Of a stretch of 62,974 nt of DNA, positions 52,978 to 62,242 are shown piece after piece. The DNA lies in assembly GCA_905234715.1 (NCBI GenBank), contig CAJOJI010000014.1:15669-78642 (forward strand), read 5' to 3'. The number at the start of each line of letters is the position of its first letter. Positions within the stretch are counted from its first letter, which is position 1. A program made the translations under genes and the position numbers. Source of the stretch: an uncultured Saccharofermentans sp. (lineage in GTDB: Bacteria; Bacillota; Clostridia; Saccharofermentanales; Saccharofermentanaceae). The notes below the pieces were generated by a model. The model had not been told where the DNA came from and made no database searches. It saw only the letters and a list, made by a program, of their open reading frames with translations.

Positions 52978-54957
52978 TTATATCTTCTTTCGAAGCGTCA
53001 GAGCATTCTTGCCGTCCTTATAATCGTATAAGACTTCATCCATTGTCTTCTTGGTAATGAAGATTCCAAGGCCGCCGATCTCTCTTTCCTCTGCGGACAA
53101 TGTAATGTCAGGCTCCTCGTTTGCAAGCGGATCGTACTGTATGCCGGAGTCTTCGAAAACGATCTCTGCAACACCGTCAGTGATCTTCATATTAACTTTA
53201 GCATCGCCTTCCCCGCCCTGATCCTTATATGCATAGTTGCAGATATTTACGTATATCTCTTCAACGGCAACGTCGATCTGCGTCTGAGCCTTCATTGAAC
53301 ATTCAGCTGCTTCCAGCCTCTCGTCTATGAAGCCCTGAACCTTATCAAGATTATTAACATCGGCTTTCACGGTGAGTTCTTCATAAGAATTGTCAGTATT
53401 CATCGGTTCACCTCCGTAATACTTAAATGTCAGCATTGTCAGGTCATCAAACTGCGGAGCGCCCTTAACAAAGAGGTCCACGCTGTATTTCATGTCAAAG
53501 TCTATATCAACGGCAGATCTGTCACCCTTCGATTTATCGTTAAGTGATTCAAGCATCCTGTCCAGACCAAACAGTTCGTTGTCGCGGTTGGTTGCTTCAG
53601 CGACGCCGTCGGTGTAAAGGAATATGATATCGCCCGGATCGATTCGGGTCTTAAACTCTTTGTATCTGATGCCTTCCATGCATCCCAACGGAGGTGAATG
53701 CTTCTCCTTGAGAACGGTAAACGGCTCATCTCCCCGCTTAAAGATCGGGTACTCATGTCCGGCATTTGAATAAGTCAGTTCGCCTGTGGAAAGTGTAACT
53801 ATTCCGAGCCAGACGGTAACAAACATATTCATCTTGTTATTCGAAGACAGCTGATCGTTAACATTGATGAGTATCTGGGATGTGCTTCCTTTGACACCCA
53901 ACGCTATTGTCTGGCTCTTTATGAGTGACTTGCAGACCATCATGTACAGTGCGGCAGGGATTCCTTTTCCGGATACGTCTGCTATTACGAGAGCCATGTG
54001 GTCATCGTCGATCAGGAAGAAATCATAAAAGTCACCTCCGACTTCCTTGGCAGGAGTCATTGAAGCGAAGATATCGAATTCATGTCTGTCCGGATAAGGC
54101 GGGAATGTACTCGGAAGCATATTGTCCTGAATAACGGATGCCATCCTGAGTTCGTTTTCAGCAACAGATTTTTCCTGACCCTGAGCAACATTAAGAATGC
54201 AGTAGATCAAAAGAAGCGTTGTCATGTAGACCGGGCAGAGCAGCGACAATCCGTAAACGAATATGGATACGACGCCTACAGCGACCGGCACAAGCGTATA
54301 TATGAACAGCGCAACGATCTGGAACTTCTTGAATCTTTTCCTCGCGAAAACAACAAGGATAAGAGTAAGAATGGTTACTGCAAAGGAATAGATGTACGCG
54401 AGGATAAAAGACGGACTTCTGTGATACGTACCGCTCTCATCAACCGTAAAGAGATATCCGAAGAACGGATTAAGTATTCTTATAAAGATCGCCAGAATAA
54501 GACCTATCCTGAATGCAACGTCGAACTTAAAGCTCTTTTCCTTCTCAACATTCAGGAAAGTAAGGACATAACGCCAGAACAGATAAGCAACTATCGGTGT
54601 AACGCAATAGAATATGGTATTGGCGGCAATGCATAGTATCCTGTATTCCGGTTTTCCGTCCGTAAGCCAGCAGATCATGTCCGCGTAAAGACCCACGAAA
54701 ACAGTGACGATCATCATGAGGAAATAATCCAGGTTATCGCCGTTCCACTGCTTGTCTATGACGGCACAGATGAAAAGGATGTATCCGAGGACCATTGCAC
54801 AGAGGTCCATCGAAACATTGATAATAAAAATCGGCGTGAGCTGTTCAACATGTAAGAACAGCACACCGCCGATAGCTAAAGCAAAACCTAACAGAAATAT
54901 TAAAGACCCCACCCAGGCCCTAATCCTAAATCTCCTGGAATTAAGATCAACGCTCAT
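52978..54957 (-). CDS. Membrane PP2C phosphatase fused to an anti-sigma-type kinase domain
   Basis: A 659-residue protein with three parts. Residues 1-275 hold about eight membrane helices (a sensor module). Residues 290-520 form a SpoIIE/RsbU-like PP2C phosphatase with MTPAKEVGGDFYDFF, ADVSGKGIPAALYM, FLYTDGVAEATN and DDLTMLTF. The last 130 residues are a HATPase of RsbW/SpoIIAB type: VAVEEIYVNICNYAY (N-box), FEDSGIQYDPL (G1) and GGLGIFITKKTMDE (G2). One chain therefore carries both the phosphatase that activates a STAS antagonist and the kinase that inactivates it. The STAS gene is just upstream (24 bases). It probably reads an envelope or membrane signal. Confidence 0.88.
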   Translation of the reverse strand: MSVDLNSRRFRIRAWVGSLIFLLGFALAIGGVLFLHVEQLTPIFIINVSMDLCAMVLGYILFICAVIDKQWNGDNLDYFLMMIVTVFVGLYADMICWLTDGKPEYRILCIAANTIFYCVTPIVAYLFWRYVLTFLNVEKEKSFKFDVAFRIGLILAIFIRILNPFFGYLFTVDESGTYHRSPSFILAYIYSFAVTILTLILVVFARKRFKKFQIVALFIYTLVPVAVGVVSIFVYGLSLLCPVYMTTLLLIYCILNVAQGQEKSVAENELRMASVIQDNMLPSTFPPYPDRHEFDIFASMTPAKEVGGDFYDFFLIDDDHMALVIADVSGKGIPAALYMMVCKSLIKSQTIALGVKGSTSQILINVNDQLSSNNKMNMFVTVWLGIVTLSTGELTYSNAGHEYPIFKRGDEPFTVLKEKHSPPLGCMEGIRYKEFKTRIDPGDIIFLYTDGVAEATNRDNELFGLDRMLESLNDKSKGDRSAVDIDFDMKYSVDLFVKGAPQFDDLTMLTFKYYGGEPMNTDNSYEELTVKADVNNLDKVQGFIDERLEAAECSMKAQTQIDVAVEEIYVNICNYAYKDQGGEGDAKVNMKITDGVAEIVFEDSGIQYDPLANEEPDITLSAEEREIGGLGIFITKKTMDEVLYDYKDGKNALTLRKKI

Positions 54958-54981
54958 AACTGCGAGGCCTCAGATTGGAAA

Positions 54982-55281
54982 TTACTCGATTGTAAGGATA
55001 TCAGAGAAGCCTGTTACTTCGAAGATCTCCATGATCATCTCGTTAACGTTGGTAACCTTCATTCCGCCCTTCTTGGAAAGACTCTTGTGAGTAGCAAGGA
55101 GAACACGAAGTCCTGCAGAAGAAATATACTCAAGAGCACTAAGGTCAAATGTCAATTCGTTGATGTTGTCAAGAACGGGGCTGAGCGCTGCATCAAGCTC
55201 TACGGAAGTATTTGTATCAAGTCTTCCTTCCAATGCGAAAACAGCTTTTCCGTTTGTGATCGTCTTGTTGATATTCAGCAT
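54982..55281 (-). CDS. STAS-domain anti-sigma factor antagonist
   Basis: A 99-residue SpoIIAA/RsbV-like protein. The conserved phosphorylatable Ser is in SALEYISSAGLRVLLATH near residue 60; N-terminal FALEGRLDTNTSVELDAAL and C-terminal strands are typical. GGAGG precedes ATG 55281. It precedes the phosphatase-kinase gene on the same strand. In a partner switch, the kinase domain phosphorylates it and the PP2C domain restores it. The sigma factor or other target is not in the window. Confidence 0.92.
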   Translation of the reverse strand: MLNINKTITNGKAVFALEGRLDTNTSVELDAALSPVLDNINELTFDLSALEYISSAGLRVLLATHKSLSKKGGMKVTNVNEMIMEIFEVTGFSDILTIE

Positions 55282-55375
55282 TTGAATACCTCCTTGTTAA
55301 GCGCACATGCTATTTATTAATATAATTCAGTATATCACAATAATTTTTGAACATTCAAAACAAAGTATTAACAAT

Positions 55376-56041
55376 CTATCTCCCTTTTAAAAGATAGTCT
55401 GCAGATACCGGAAATTCAAAATACGTGTCGGGATACGGCTCGTCCTTGAGAGTAAAATGCCACCACTCGCAGTCGATGGGTTCAAAGCCGTTTCTGAGCA
55501 TACAATTCCTTAAGATCATCCTGTTGTTGTACTGTTCATCGGTAATCCCTCTGTAATCCGGGTGAGATACCTCGCTGAACATGTCGAACGGACTTCCCAT
55601 GTCAACTTCCTTACCCGTCTTCATGTCAAGAAGCGTAAGGTCTATCGTGCTTCCCCTGCTGTGAGAAGACTTGGATGCGACATAACCTTTGGAGAATAGT
55701 TCCTGCTTTACAAGATCCGGATAAAAGTATTCCTTCATGCGGACATCGGTATCTTCTATACCCCACATAACGAAATGCTTTACGGCACAGGCAGGTCTGT
55801 AACAGTCAAACACTTTCATCCTGTATCCCTGGACATTAAGTTCGTTGCTTACTGTCTTAAGCGCCCTTGCCGCCTCTATCGTGATAATGGCGCACGGCTG
55901 TTCATATCCGTCGATCTTATCACCGATGAAATTATATGTTGAATAGTATCTGATCTCCTGGACGATCGACGGAACATAATCGGCAAGCAGGACAAAGCCC
56001 GAAGGATCCATAGTTACTTTGCTTTTATAGTCTGTTTCCAT
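55376..56041 (-). CDS. VanX/DdpX-type D-Ala-D-Ala dipeptidase
   Basis: A 221-residue zinc metallopeptidase (family M15D). Zinc ligands and catalytic residues are visible: SSHSRGSTIDLTLLD (His, Asp), CEWWHF (Glu, His) and the Arg in DCYRPACAVKHF. It lacks a signal peptide, so it acts in the cytosol, hydrolysing D-Ala-D-Ala. In vancomycin-resistant bacteria VanX acts with VanH and VanA; no VanA ligase is here, so a housekeeping turnover of D-Ala-D-Ala is more likely. ATG 56041 is set by GGAGGAGG; an earlier Met overlaps that site. Confidence 0.88.
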   Translation of the reverse strand: METDYKSKVTMDPSGFVLLADYVPSIVQEIRYYSTYNFIGDKIDGYEQPCAIITIEAARALKTVSNELNVQGYRMKVFDCYRPACAVKHFVMWGIEDTDVRMKEYFYPDLVKQELFSKGYVASKSSHSRGSTIDLTLLDMKTGKEVDMGSPFDMFSEVSHPDYRGITDEQYNNRMILRNCMLRNGFEPIDCEWWHFTLKDEPYPDTYFEFPVSADYLLKGR

Positions 56042-56083
56042 AAAAACCTCCTCCATGGAGCCATTATAACAATCGGACTTTTC

Positions 56084-56551
56084 TTATTGGTTAAGTAACT
56101 GTTCCAATTCTGTAAGTAATTTTGTCTTCATGTCCTCAAGTTCTTCAGCCGATGGACGGTTATCGTCAGCATATATCTCAGACATCGGCATGCTCCACAC
56201 AGGGCCCACGCCGTTGTGGCCGTAACTTCCTATATCGCCTTTGCGTCTGGGATATAGATGCCAGTGAAGATGCGCATCTCCCATGCCCAAAAGTTCATAG
56301 TTCATCTTTTCGGGTTTAAATGCCCTTGATGTTGCTTCAGCAACTATAGACATTTCCTGCATGAACCTGGTTCTTTCTTCCATATCGAGCTGGAACAGCT
56401 CCGTATAATCGTGATTCTTATAAAGGAACAGAGAATAACCGTAGAAGTGCTGGTTATCGCCTATAACGACATATCCGGTCTCAAGTTCCTTAACAAAATA
56501 AGGATTGGTCCCGTCCTTTATCATCTTTATGCGGTCACAAATTAAACACAT
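56084..56551 (-). CDS. HIT-family hydrolase
   Basis: A 155-residue HIT protein. The histidine triad is seen as DAHLHWHLYPRR near residue 100 (His-x-His-x-His), and the N-terminal CLICDRI carries a CxxC zinc-like pair. HIT proteins hydrolyse nucleotide phosphoramidates or dinucleoside polyphosphates; the specific substrate is unknown. The HLHWHLYPR form with a Trp is typical of a Clostridia subgroup. It lies between the dipeptidase and the LytTR set on the same strand. Confidence 0.85.
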   Translation of the reverse strand: MCLICDRIKMIKDGTNPYFVKELETGYVVIGDNQHFYGYSLFLYKNHDYTELFQLDMEERTRFMQEMSIVAEATSRAFKPEKMNYELLGMGDAHLHWHLYPRRKGDIGSYGHNGVGPVWSMPMSEIYADDNRPSAEELEDMKTKLLTELEQLLNQ

Positions 56552-56556
56552 GAGAA

Positions 56557-57207
56557 TTACCCCTTCTTTTTCTGCTTTAAGGTATATACGGCAAAATAAA
56601 CGGCAAGCACAACCAAAAGGAAAACCGCTGTGGGAAATAAAACGACAAAGCCGTTGATGCAGTATATTCCCAGCTGCTGATTCATAAGGGCCGTGCCGTG
56701 TTCTGCAAAGTACAGATATCCTTCCATCGATAATGCTGCCAGAGCAAGCATCACCATTATCAGTACCAAAAGAACTTTCCAGCCTTTTCTGTTCTTAAGA
56801 GGAACCAACTCAACCTTTTCGTTGTTGCTCCGCTTTACCATTTCATTTATCTCTTCAATGTCCTTCTCGGTCTTAACAGAATCAAGAGCATAGACAATTA
56901 CGGTTATAACGCCGACATAGATAAATGCCATCCAGAAATTCGAGGGATAGAACCATCCGACAATGAATCCGAACGCAATGACAATTGCGGACACTATAAG
57001 GTATTTGACCAGGTATCCCGCAATGATCGAAAAGGACGTTTTCTCATCGAAAACATAATTGATCACTGCAAGAATGAAAGCCAGTCCGAAAAGCTGGAAA
57101 ACAAGTTTAATCTCCGCAGAAAAACCGACCACCGTGATCGAGAATGCAAAGACCGTCAGGATCATGAGAGCCGCGAAGATACATGTATCTCTGAATATCT
57201 TTCTCAT
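56557..57207 (-). CDS. DUF3021-like membrane protein paired with LytTR regulator
   Basis: A 216-residue membrane protein with about six helices. The first four (residues 5-110) form a unit like DUF3021, which in Bacillota almost always follows a LytTR gene. A charged loop (KTEKDIEEINEMVKRSNNEK) and two more helices follow. It overlaps the LytTR stop by four bases (ATGA). It may be the membrane partner that restrains the regulator, as proposed for such pairs; this is an inference from family context. Confidence 0.7.
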   Translation of the reverse strand: MRKIFRDTCIFAALMILTVFAFSITVVGFSAEIKLVFQLFGLAFILAVINYVFDEKTSFSIIAGYLVKYLIVSAIVIAFGFIVGWFYPSNFWMAFIYVGVITVIVYALDSVKTEKDIEEINEMVKRSNNEKVELVPLKNRKGWKVLLVLIMVMLALAALSMEGYLYFAEHGTALMNQQLGIYCINGFVVLFPTAVFLLVVLAVYFAVYTLKQKKKG

Positions 57208-57647
57208 AGCAGCTTTCTCCTGAAGATCTTCTTAATATCCTTGAGGTATTTTCTGGACACGATGAGTTTCTCGCCGTTATCCAATACCGCTTCCAAATGG
57301 CTGTTCTTTATCTGCATTATTTCCTTTAAATGAGATACGTTCATGAAGCATGTCCTTGAGATCCTGACGAGGTCTGTATCATTAATTGCAGTCTCTATGT
57401 CGGACATGGTTCCGTCGTAACGGAAGACATCCTTTTTAGAATAAAGGAATATCTTGCGCTCAACGTTTTCGATGTAGTAAATGTCGGATATGTCGATGCT
57501 TACAGTCTTACCGTCAGTCTTGCCGGTAAAACTGATGCTCATGTTTTTTATCTTACTGATCAGGTTATCAACAGACCTGTCATACTCCGGGTATTCAACA
57601 ATAACCGTAAGAGGCTGATCCTTAACCTGTCTTTGCTCTACCCTCAT
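57204..57647 (-). CDS. LytTR-family DNA-binding regulator
   Basis: A 147-residue protein with a C-terminal LytTR domain (residues 48-145): SIDISDIYYIENVERKIFLY, FRYDGTMSDIETAIND, and LVRISRTCFMNVSHLKEI. It lacks a receiver domain, so it is not a classical two-component regulator. The N-terminal 45 residues hold a short helical region. It begins 26 bases inside the upstream serine hydrolase gene and its stop overlaps the membrane protein start. The pair with a DUF3021-like gene suggests LytTR regulatory system type control of the local operon. Confidence 0.9.
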   Translation of the reverse strand: MRVEQRQVKDQPLTVIVEYPEYDRSVDNLISKIKNMSISFTGKTDGKTVSIDISDIYYIENVERKIFLYSKKDVFRYDGTMSDIETAINDTDLVRISRTCFMNVSHLKEIMQIKNSHLEAVLDNGEKLIVSRKYLKDIKKIFRRKLL

Positions 57648-58947
57648 TAACCTTTACCACAAAAAGCTTTATTACTATGCTCACAATATCCACCGCAAGC
57701 AGGACGGTTCCCGAAAGAAAACTCCATGGGGCCCAAATCATTGCTATAGCTTTTATTCCTGCTCCGAATATCATCGGAAACAGTAACATTATCAATACTT
57801 CAGCGATCGTAAGCACAATGCCTGTTGCAATTAGTATACCCTTTTTCCTGATGCATAAAACAAATATCAGGAGCAGTACGCCAAATGCAGACACTGACGT
57901 AAATATAATATCAAACACGGTCCATACATCACACGCCAAACCGTCGTTACTAATTCCGCTTAACTCTTTGAAAATGTTGTTGCAAAGACTGTCCGTAGAT
58001 GAAGCTACATTAAGGTTCGTAAGCACACATACTCCGATGCCTTTGCTTCTCGAAAAGACTATCCTCGAAGAATAGTTCGGAGTACCTCCTGAATGTCCTA
58101 TGACATCTCCTTCGAATCTTTCCCAGCCTGCATAGTAATCGCCCTCATTTTTGAGTTCAGCCAGGATCAGATCCATATCGGGATCGGCATCTTCAATCCA
58201 TGCCTTCAGCCATTTTCCGATATCTTCAGTATCAGAGTAGAAATATCCTGCAGGAACACTGCCGATTCTTACCGGAACTTCATATTCAAATACGGTTCTG
58301 AAACCGAGTCTTGATCCTTCAACTATCCTGTCTTTATCATCAGGAACACCAGCTGATGTTGAATCAAGTCCGTAATGCATCAGTATTGTTTCTTCCATGT
58401 ATTCACGGTAAGAAATACCGGTCTTATTCTCGATAATCACACCCAAAAGATTGTAGTTAACATTGGAATAAGCGTACTCAGTTCCGGGCTTTGATTTCAG
58501 CTCTTTCCCCGATATACTCTCTGCCCAGTCATGAAGCGACATATCTTCTGTTGCAGACGGATAATCAGTCTCGCTGTTTGTATATCCGCTTATCTGTTTT
58601 AGAAGATCGTCAACTGTTATCTCCTCATCTTCTGAATCGTAATAGACCTTAAATCCGGGTATTAATTCAGACACTTTATCATCTGCTGACAGCATACCTT
58701 CACTTATAAGTTTCTGCACTGCAAGTCCTGTAAAAGACTTGGTCATGGAACCTATCTGATAAAGGCCTTTGCTGTCACCGTAATACGAGATATCACCATG
58801 GTCGTAAACAACCACGCTTACTTCATTGCAGCGCGTCTTTGAACTGAACTCATTGACCATTCCTTCTATTCCGCTTTCAGGCATCACAGGAGCCCTGAAG
58901 AGCATCGTCATCGTTATCAGGGACACAACTATCTTTCTAAACATCAA
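57622..58947 (-). CDS. Beta-lactamase-family serine hydrolase with membrane tail
   Basis: A 441-residue class C beta-lactamase/DD-peptidase-like protein. It has a signal peptide-like start (VVSLITMTMLF). The SxxK motif is SMTKSF near residue 68, the YxN motif YSNVNY near 155, and an HSGG motif (GHSGGTPN) replaces KTG near 285. The last 110 residues form about four membrane helices, so the catalytic domain is tethered outside the membrane. It shares 26 bases with the LytTR gene, indicating a three-gene operon. Substrate is unknown; relatives act on peptidoglycan peptides or D-amino-acid esters. Confidence 0.87.
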   Translation of the reverse strand: MMFRKIVVSLITMTMLFRAPVMPESGIEGMVNEFSSKTRCNEVSVVVYDHGDISYYGDSKGLYQIGSMTKSFTGLAVQKLISEGMLSADDKVSELIPGFKVYYDSEDEEITVDDLLKQISGYTNSETDYPSATEDMSLHDWAESISGKELKSKPGTEYAYSNVNYNLLGVIIENKTGISYREYMEETILMHYGLDSTSAGVPDDKDRIVEGSRLGFRTVFEYEVPVRIGSVPAGYFYSDTEDIGKWLKAWIEDADPDMDLILAELKNEGDYYAGWERFEGDVIGHSGGTPNYSSRIVFSRSKGIGVCVLTNLNVASSTDSLCNNIFKELSGISNDGLACDVWTVFDIIFTSVSAFGVLLLIFVLCIRKKGILIATGIVLTIAEVLIMLLFPMIFGAGIKAIAMIWAPWSFLSGTVLLAVDIVSIVIKLFVVKVNEGRAKTG

Positions 58948-59004
58948 TTAATCCATTCCTTTCCGTTTTACTTAAGCGCATCGTACCGAAAAGAATCAGA
59001 CCGA

Positions 59005-59040
59005 ACAATAAGAAGCCTCACTTGTTGCAAATGAGGCTTC
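59005..59040 (-). terminator. Terminator after the L,D-transpeptidase gene
   Basis: On the minus strand GAAGCCTCA, an 11-base loop and TGAGGCTTC, followed by TTATTGTT. Confidence 0.85.
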
Positions 59041-59067
59041 CTGAAATGCAAATTTTAAGTTGTTTTC

Positions 59068-59964
59068 TTAGAAAGTAACGTTCAGATTATCAACCGTATC
59101 AATAACCACGACGCAGTCCGGATCAACACGCTGCATGATCTGTACCATGATGTATTCGGGTACTGCAACGCATCCGCCTGTATAAGGCTTAACGGGGCCA
59201 AAGCAATGGAGGAAGATTGCAGAACCTCTGCCTGCTGTGCCATCCTCGTTAAAGCTGATATTGAGGCAGTACTGATACTGGTATTCGTAATCAACGATAT
59301 GCTCGCTGTTCTCCATATCGAGATCAGGATAATCGTTGATGTTTACCATCTCGTTGTAGTGCATGCCGTCACGCATGTCGCCTGACCAGTAGATCTCGTC
59401 ATCAACCTGCAGATACGGCATTGCGCATCCGGGATCGGGTGCGATTCCGAAAGCTTTGTTGAAGTGATATACACCTACGGGAGTCTGACCGCATCCTTCT
59501 TTGTGATCCTCATCAAGGCAGAGACCGTTCTTACCTACATATCCGGGTGTTGAAAGGATCTGCATCCAGTTGCCGTCAGCATCACGCTCGTGCATTGAGA
59601 TCGTTGCTGTAGTCTTATCCATTCCGAATCCTGCAACGACGAATAACTGCTTTGTATTCTCATCCTGAGCCTGAGGCAGAGCCTTTACCCAGTCAGGAGA
59701 AGGAGCTTCGTACTGGATCTGTGCATGAAGAGTTTCAGAAGGCTCAACAGCTTCCGTTGTCTCAGTCGATTCTGTTTCGATAGTTGTTTCCACGGTTGTC
59801 TCCTCTGTTGTCTCCTCTGTAACAGTAGTTTCCGTTTCCTCTCCGCCTGTATGGATAGCGATATTGATGTCAGTTTCGACCGTAACACCTTTGCAGGATG
59901 TCATACCGAAAGCCATACTCAAGACCGCTGCGGCAGCAATTAATCTTAAGGGCAATCTTTTCAT
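59068..59964 (-). CDS. YkuD-type L,D-transpeptidase lipoprotein
   Basis: A 298-residue exported protein. A lipoprotein signal ends at Cys24 (FGMTSC). A Thr/Glu-rich linker (residues 40-75, repeated ETTE/TVE units) separates it from the catalytic domain. The YkuD-type active site is seen near the end: His in IFLHCFGPVKPYTGG and Cys in GGCVAVP. The usual Arg after the Cys is missing (GCVAV in place of GCxRM), so activity or specificity may differ. Such enzymes form 3-3 crosslinks in peptidoglycan or attach proteins. GGAGG precedes ATG 59964; it is a single-gene unit with a terminator. Confidence 0.82.
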   Translation of the reverse strand: MKRLPLRLIAAAAVLSMAFGMTSCKGVTVETDINIAIHTGGEETETTVTEETTEETTVETTIETESTETTEAVEPSETLHAQIQYEAPSPDWVKALPQAQDENTKQLFVVAGFGMDKTTATISMHERDADGNWMQILSTPGYVGKNGLCLDEDHKEGCGQTPVGVYHFNKAFGIAPDPGCAMPYLQVDDEIYWSGDMRDGMHYNEMVNINDYPDLDMENSEHIVDYEYQYQYCLNISFNEDGTAGRGSAIFLHCFGPVKPYTGGCVAVPEYIMVQIMQRVDPDCVVVIDTVDNLNVTF

Positions 59965-60085
59965 TAATACACCTCCAAAATCAACATAAAAAATGATTAA
60001 AGAAATTTTATAACAGTTTCATTATAACCATCAACTATATACAACTGTTAACAAGGGTGTTAATTCAATGCAAACAAAAGAGAGA

Positions 60086-61720
60086 TCAGGAAGCAGCCTT
60101 CTTGGAACCGCCCCTCTTAAATAAACGCTTGATCTTGGCTATCCAGTATGTTGCTTCTTCCATACGCATGATTACGGCCATTGCGAAATAAACAACAAGT
60201 GCAATTCCGCCCTTTACCGCATCTATTGCAAGCTGCGTGATCTTTGAACCGTGTGCAGGCACAAAGATGTTGACCACATATGTGACGCCCGCCATTACGG
60301 CAACGCTGATTCCTGCTTTAATGAGGAATTTCACGATTCCGTGAGGAGCGAGTTCCTTGTTCCTGCAGTAAGCGATAGCAAGCATAATCATCTGGCAGAT
60401 ATTGGTGAATGAATAAGCCAGTGAAAGAGACAGCGGACCAACGCCAAGGGATATCATTATCTGGCATGCAACCGGATTTATGACAAGGCCCAGAATGCCT
60501 GCAAACAACGGAAGCTTTGTTTTTCCGATCGCATAGAATGCCTGATTGAAAACATGGATTACCGTTGCAGTAACAATGGCGCTGCAGAAGCCCAAAAGGA
60601 ATGTTGCGGCAGTCTGCGCATTACGGTCTGTATAAGTCGAATGCCACTGGTAAATGGCCTTAACAACGTCGAGATTTAAAACGGCAATTATTGCTGCCGA
60701 GGGAATCGTCATGAACAATGCGCTCTTCATTGAACTTGAAACAAGGTCTGATGCCTTTGAATAGTTCTTCGACTCATAGTCGCCTGCAAGTTCAGGCGTC
60801 ATTACCGTGGTGATAGCAACAACGAAAACCGTATAGGGTATCTGCCAGATCGTTGAAGCATTTCTGAATCCCCATACGCTTCCCTCATCAAAAAGAAGTG
60901 CAAAGTGATTCAAAACGACAACATTGATCTGTGTGATAGAAGCTGAAATAAGAATGGGGATCGCACGTCTGAAGAGCATCAGGAACTCTTTGTCGGCAGG
61001 CTTAAAACTGAACCTGAACTGCTTCATCTGTCTGAAACCCAAAGAGTACTGGCAGACAAAGTAGATAGCTGTCGCAACAAGGATTCCGCCCGTAGTCATT
61101 ACGAGATTCTTCTGGGAGTTGCCGCCCATGAGATAAATCGCAAGGATAACGAGAACGTTATAAAGTACGGGGCCGAATGACGTGATGGTGAACTTTCTGT
61201 ATGCGGTAAGTATGCCGTTGCAGAGAGCAGCAAGCATAATGAAGAATATCTGCGGGAACAGGAATTTGGATGCCTGTGCAGCAAGTGACAATACTTCTGA
61301 GTCGATGTCTTCGTTGCCCAGAGCATACAAGGCATAGATGGGTTCCGAGAATATGGTGCCGAGCGTACAGACAACGAGCATAACGACACAAACAACTGAT
61401 ATGAAGATGCTGACTGTACGGACGCCGTCCTTCTCCTTGCCTACCGCAAGCTTGGCACTTAAGTAAGGCGCAACCGTTGAATAGATGGCGCCTCCGACAA
61501 GAAGGTTATAGAAAAGATCCGGAATGTTAAACGCAAGAGAATATCCGTCACGGAAGATATCCTCGCTGAATCTTGCTGAAACGATATTGTCGCGGATAAG
61601 ACCTGACATCTTAACGATGATGGTTCCGAGACCGACGATAAATGCGGATAAAGCAAAGCTCATCCCCTTTCTCTTGCGGGGACTTGCAGATTTATTCTCA
61701 ACAGCTTTATTCTCAGCCAC
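60086..61720 (-). CDS. murJ: Lipid II flippase MurJ
   Basis: A 544-residue MOP-superfamily transporter with about 14 membrane helices. The start is typical of MurJ (ALSAFIVGLGTIIVKMSGLIRD), with later QAFYAIGKTKLP as in the family. It moves lipid II across the membrane for peptidoglycan synthesis. The start is GTG 61720, directly after the pncC stop, so the two are coupled. The C-terminal tail is basic (KRLFKRGGSKKAAS). Confidence 0.9.
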   Translation of the reverse strand: MAENKAVENKSASPRKRKGMSFALSAFIVGLGTIIVKMSGLIRDNIVSARFSEDIFRDGYSLAFNIPDLFYNLLVGGAIYSTVAPYLSAKLAVGKEKDGVRTVSIFISVVCVVMLVVCTLGTIFSEPIYALYALGNEDIDSEVLSLAAQASKFLFPQIFFIMLAALCNGILTAYRKFTITSFGPVLYNVLVILAIYLMGGNSQKNLVMTTGGILVATAIYFVCQYSLGFRQMKQFRFSFKPADKEFLMLFRRAIPILISASITQINVVVLNHFALLFDEGSVWGFRNASTIWQIPYTVFVVAITTVMTPELAGDYESKNYSKASDLVSSSMKSALFMTIPSAAIIAVLNLDVVKAIYQWHSTYTDRNAQTAATFLLGFCSAIVTATVIHVFNQAFYAIGKTKLPLFAGILGLVINPVACQIMISLGVGPLSLSLAYSFTNICQMIMLAIAYCRNKELAPHGIVKFLIKAGISVAVMAGVTYVVNIFVPAHGSKITQLAIDAVKGGIALVVYFAMAVIMRMEEATYWIAKIKRLFKRGGSKKAAS

Positions 61721-62242
61721 TTAAGCTTTACCTTCCTTGATCAGACTTACGGCAAGATTCAATGCCGCAAGCACGGTTGCGGAACGTATGGTATCCCTGT
61801 CTCCTTCAAAGTTCAACCTTTTACTTCCGGAAATACTTTGATTTGATCCTTTAGCTCTGTAACAGTAACCCATATATACCGTTCCGACAGGCTTTCCCGG
61901 AAGATCGCCCGTAGGTCCCGCAATACCTGTTACCGATACGGCAAGGTCGGCGCCGAGCACGGAAAATGCGCCTTCGGCCATTGCCTTTGCGCACTCGTCA
62001 GACACCTCGTTATATGTGTCTATTATCTCGGCAGGAACACCTAATACATTCTCTTTAACTTCGTTCGTATATGAAACGACAGAACCCTTGAAAGCTTTTG
62101 ATGCACCGGGAACGCCTACAACGGAAGATGAAATGAGACCTCCCGTGAGGCTTTCCGCAAAACCGAAAGTGATCCCTTCAAAAGAAGAGATCTCAATAAG
62201 CTCAGCAGCTTTCAGATAGATCTTCTCTATGAGTTCATTCAT
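61721..62242 (-). CDS. pncC: Nicotinamide-nucleotide amidohydrolase (CinA C-terminal type)
   Basis: A 173-residue PncC protein, which converts NMN to nicotinate mononucleotide in pyridine nucleotide recycling. [21 protein letters not shown] near residue 25 has the catalytic Ser/Thr region; [23 protein letters not shown] near residue 107 is the second signature. It is only the C-terminal domain of CinA; the N-terminal MoeA-like domain is absent. ATG 62242 overlaps the ftsK stop by eight bases; an upstream Met would lie deeper in ftsK. Confidence 0.92.
   Translation of the reverse strand: MNELIEKIYLKAAELIEISSFEGITFGFAESLTGGLISSSVVGVPGASKAFKGSVVSYTNEVKENVLGVPAEIIDTYNEVSDECAKAMAEGAFSVLGADLAVSVTGIAGPTGDLPGKPVGTVYMGYCYRAKGSNQSISGSKRLNFEGDRDTIRSATVLAALNLAVSLIKEGKA

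Noticed and set aside
50600..56041. A vancomycin-resistance-like set (VanX-type dipeptidase and D-hydroxyacid dehydrogenase)
   Set aside because: The two genes are 4 kb apart, unrelated genes lie between, and no VanA-type ligase or VanRS pair is present.
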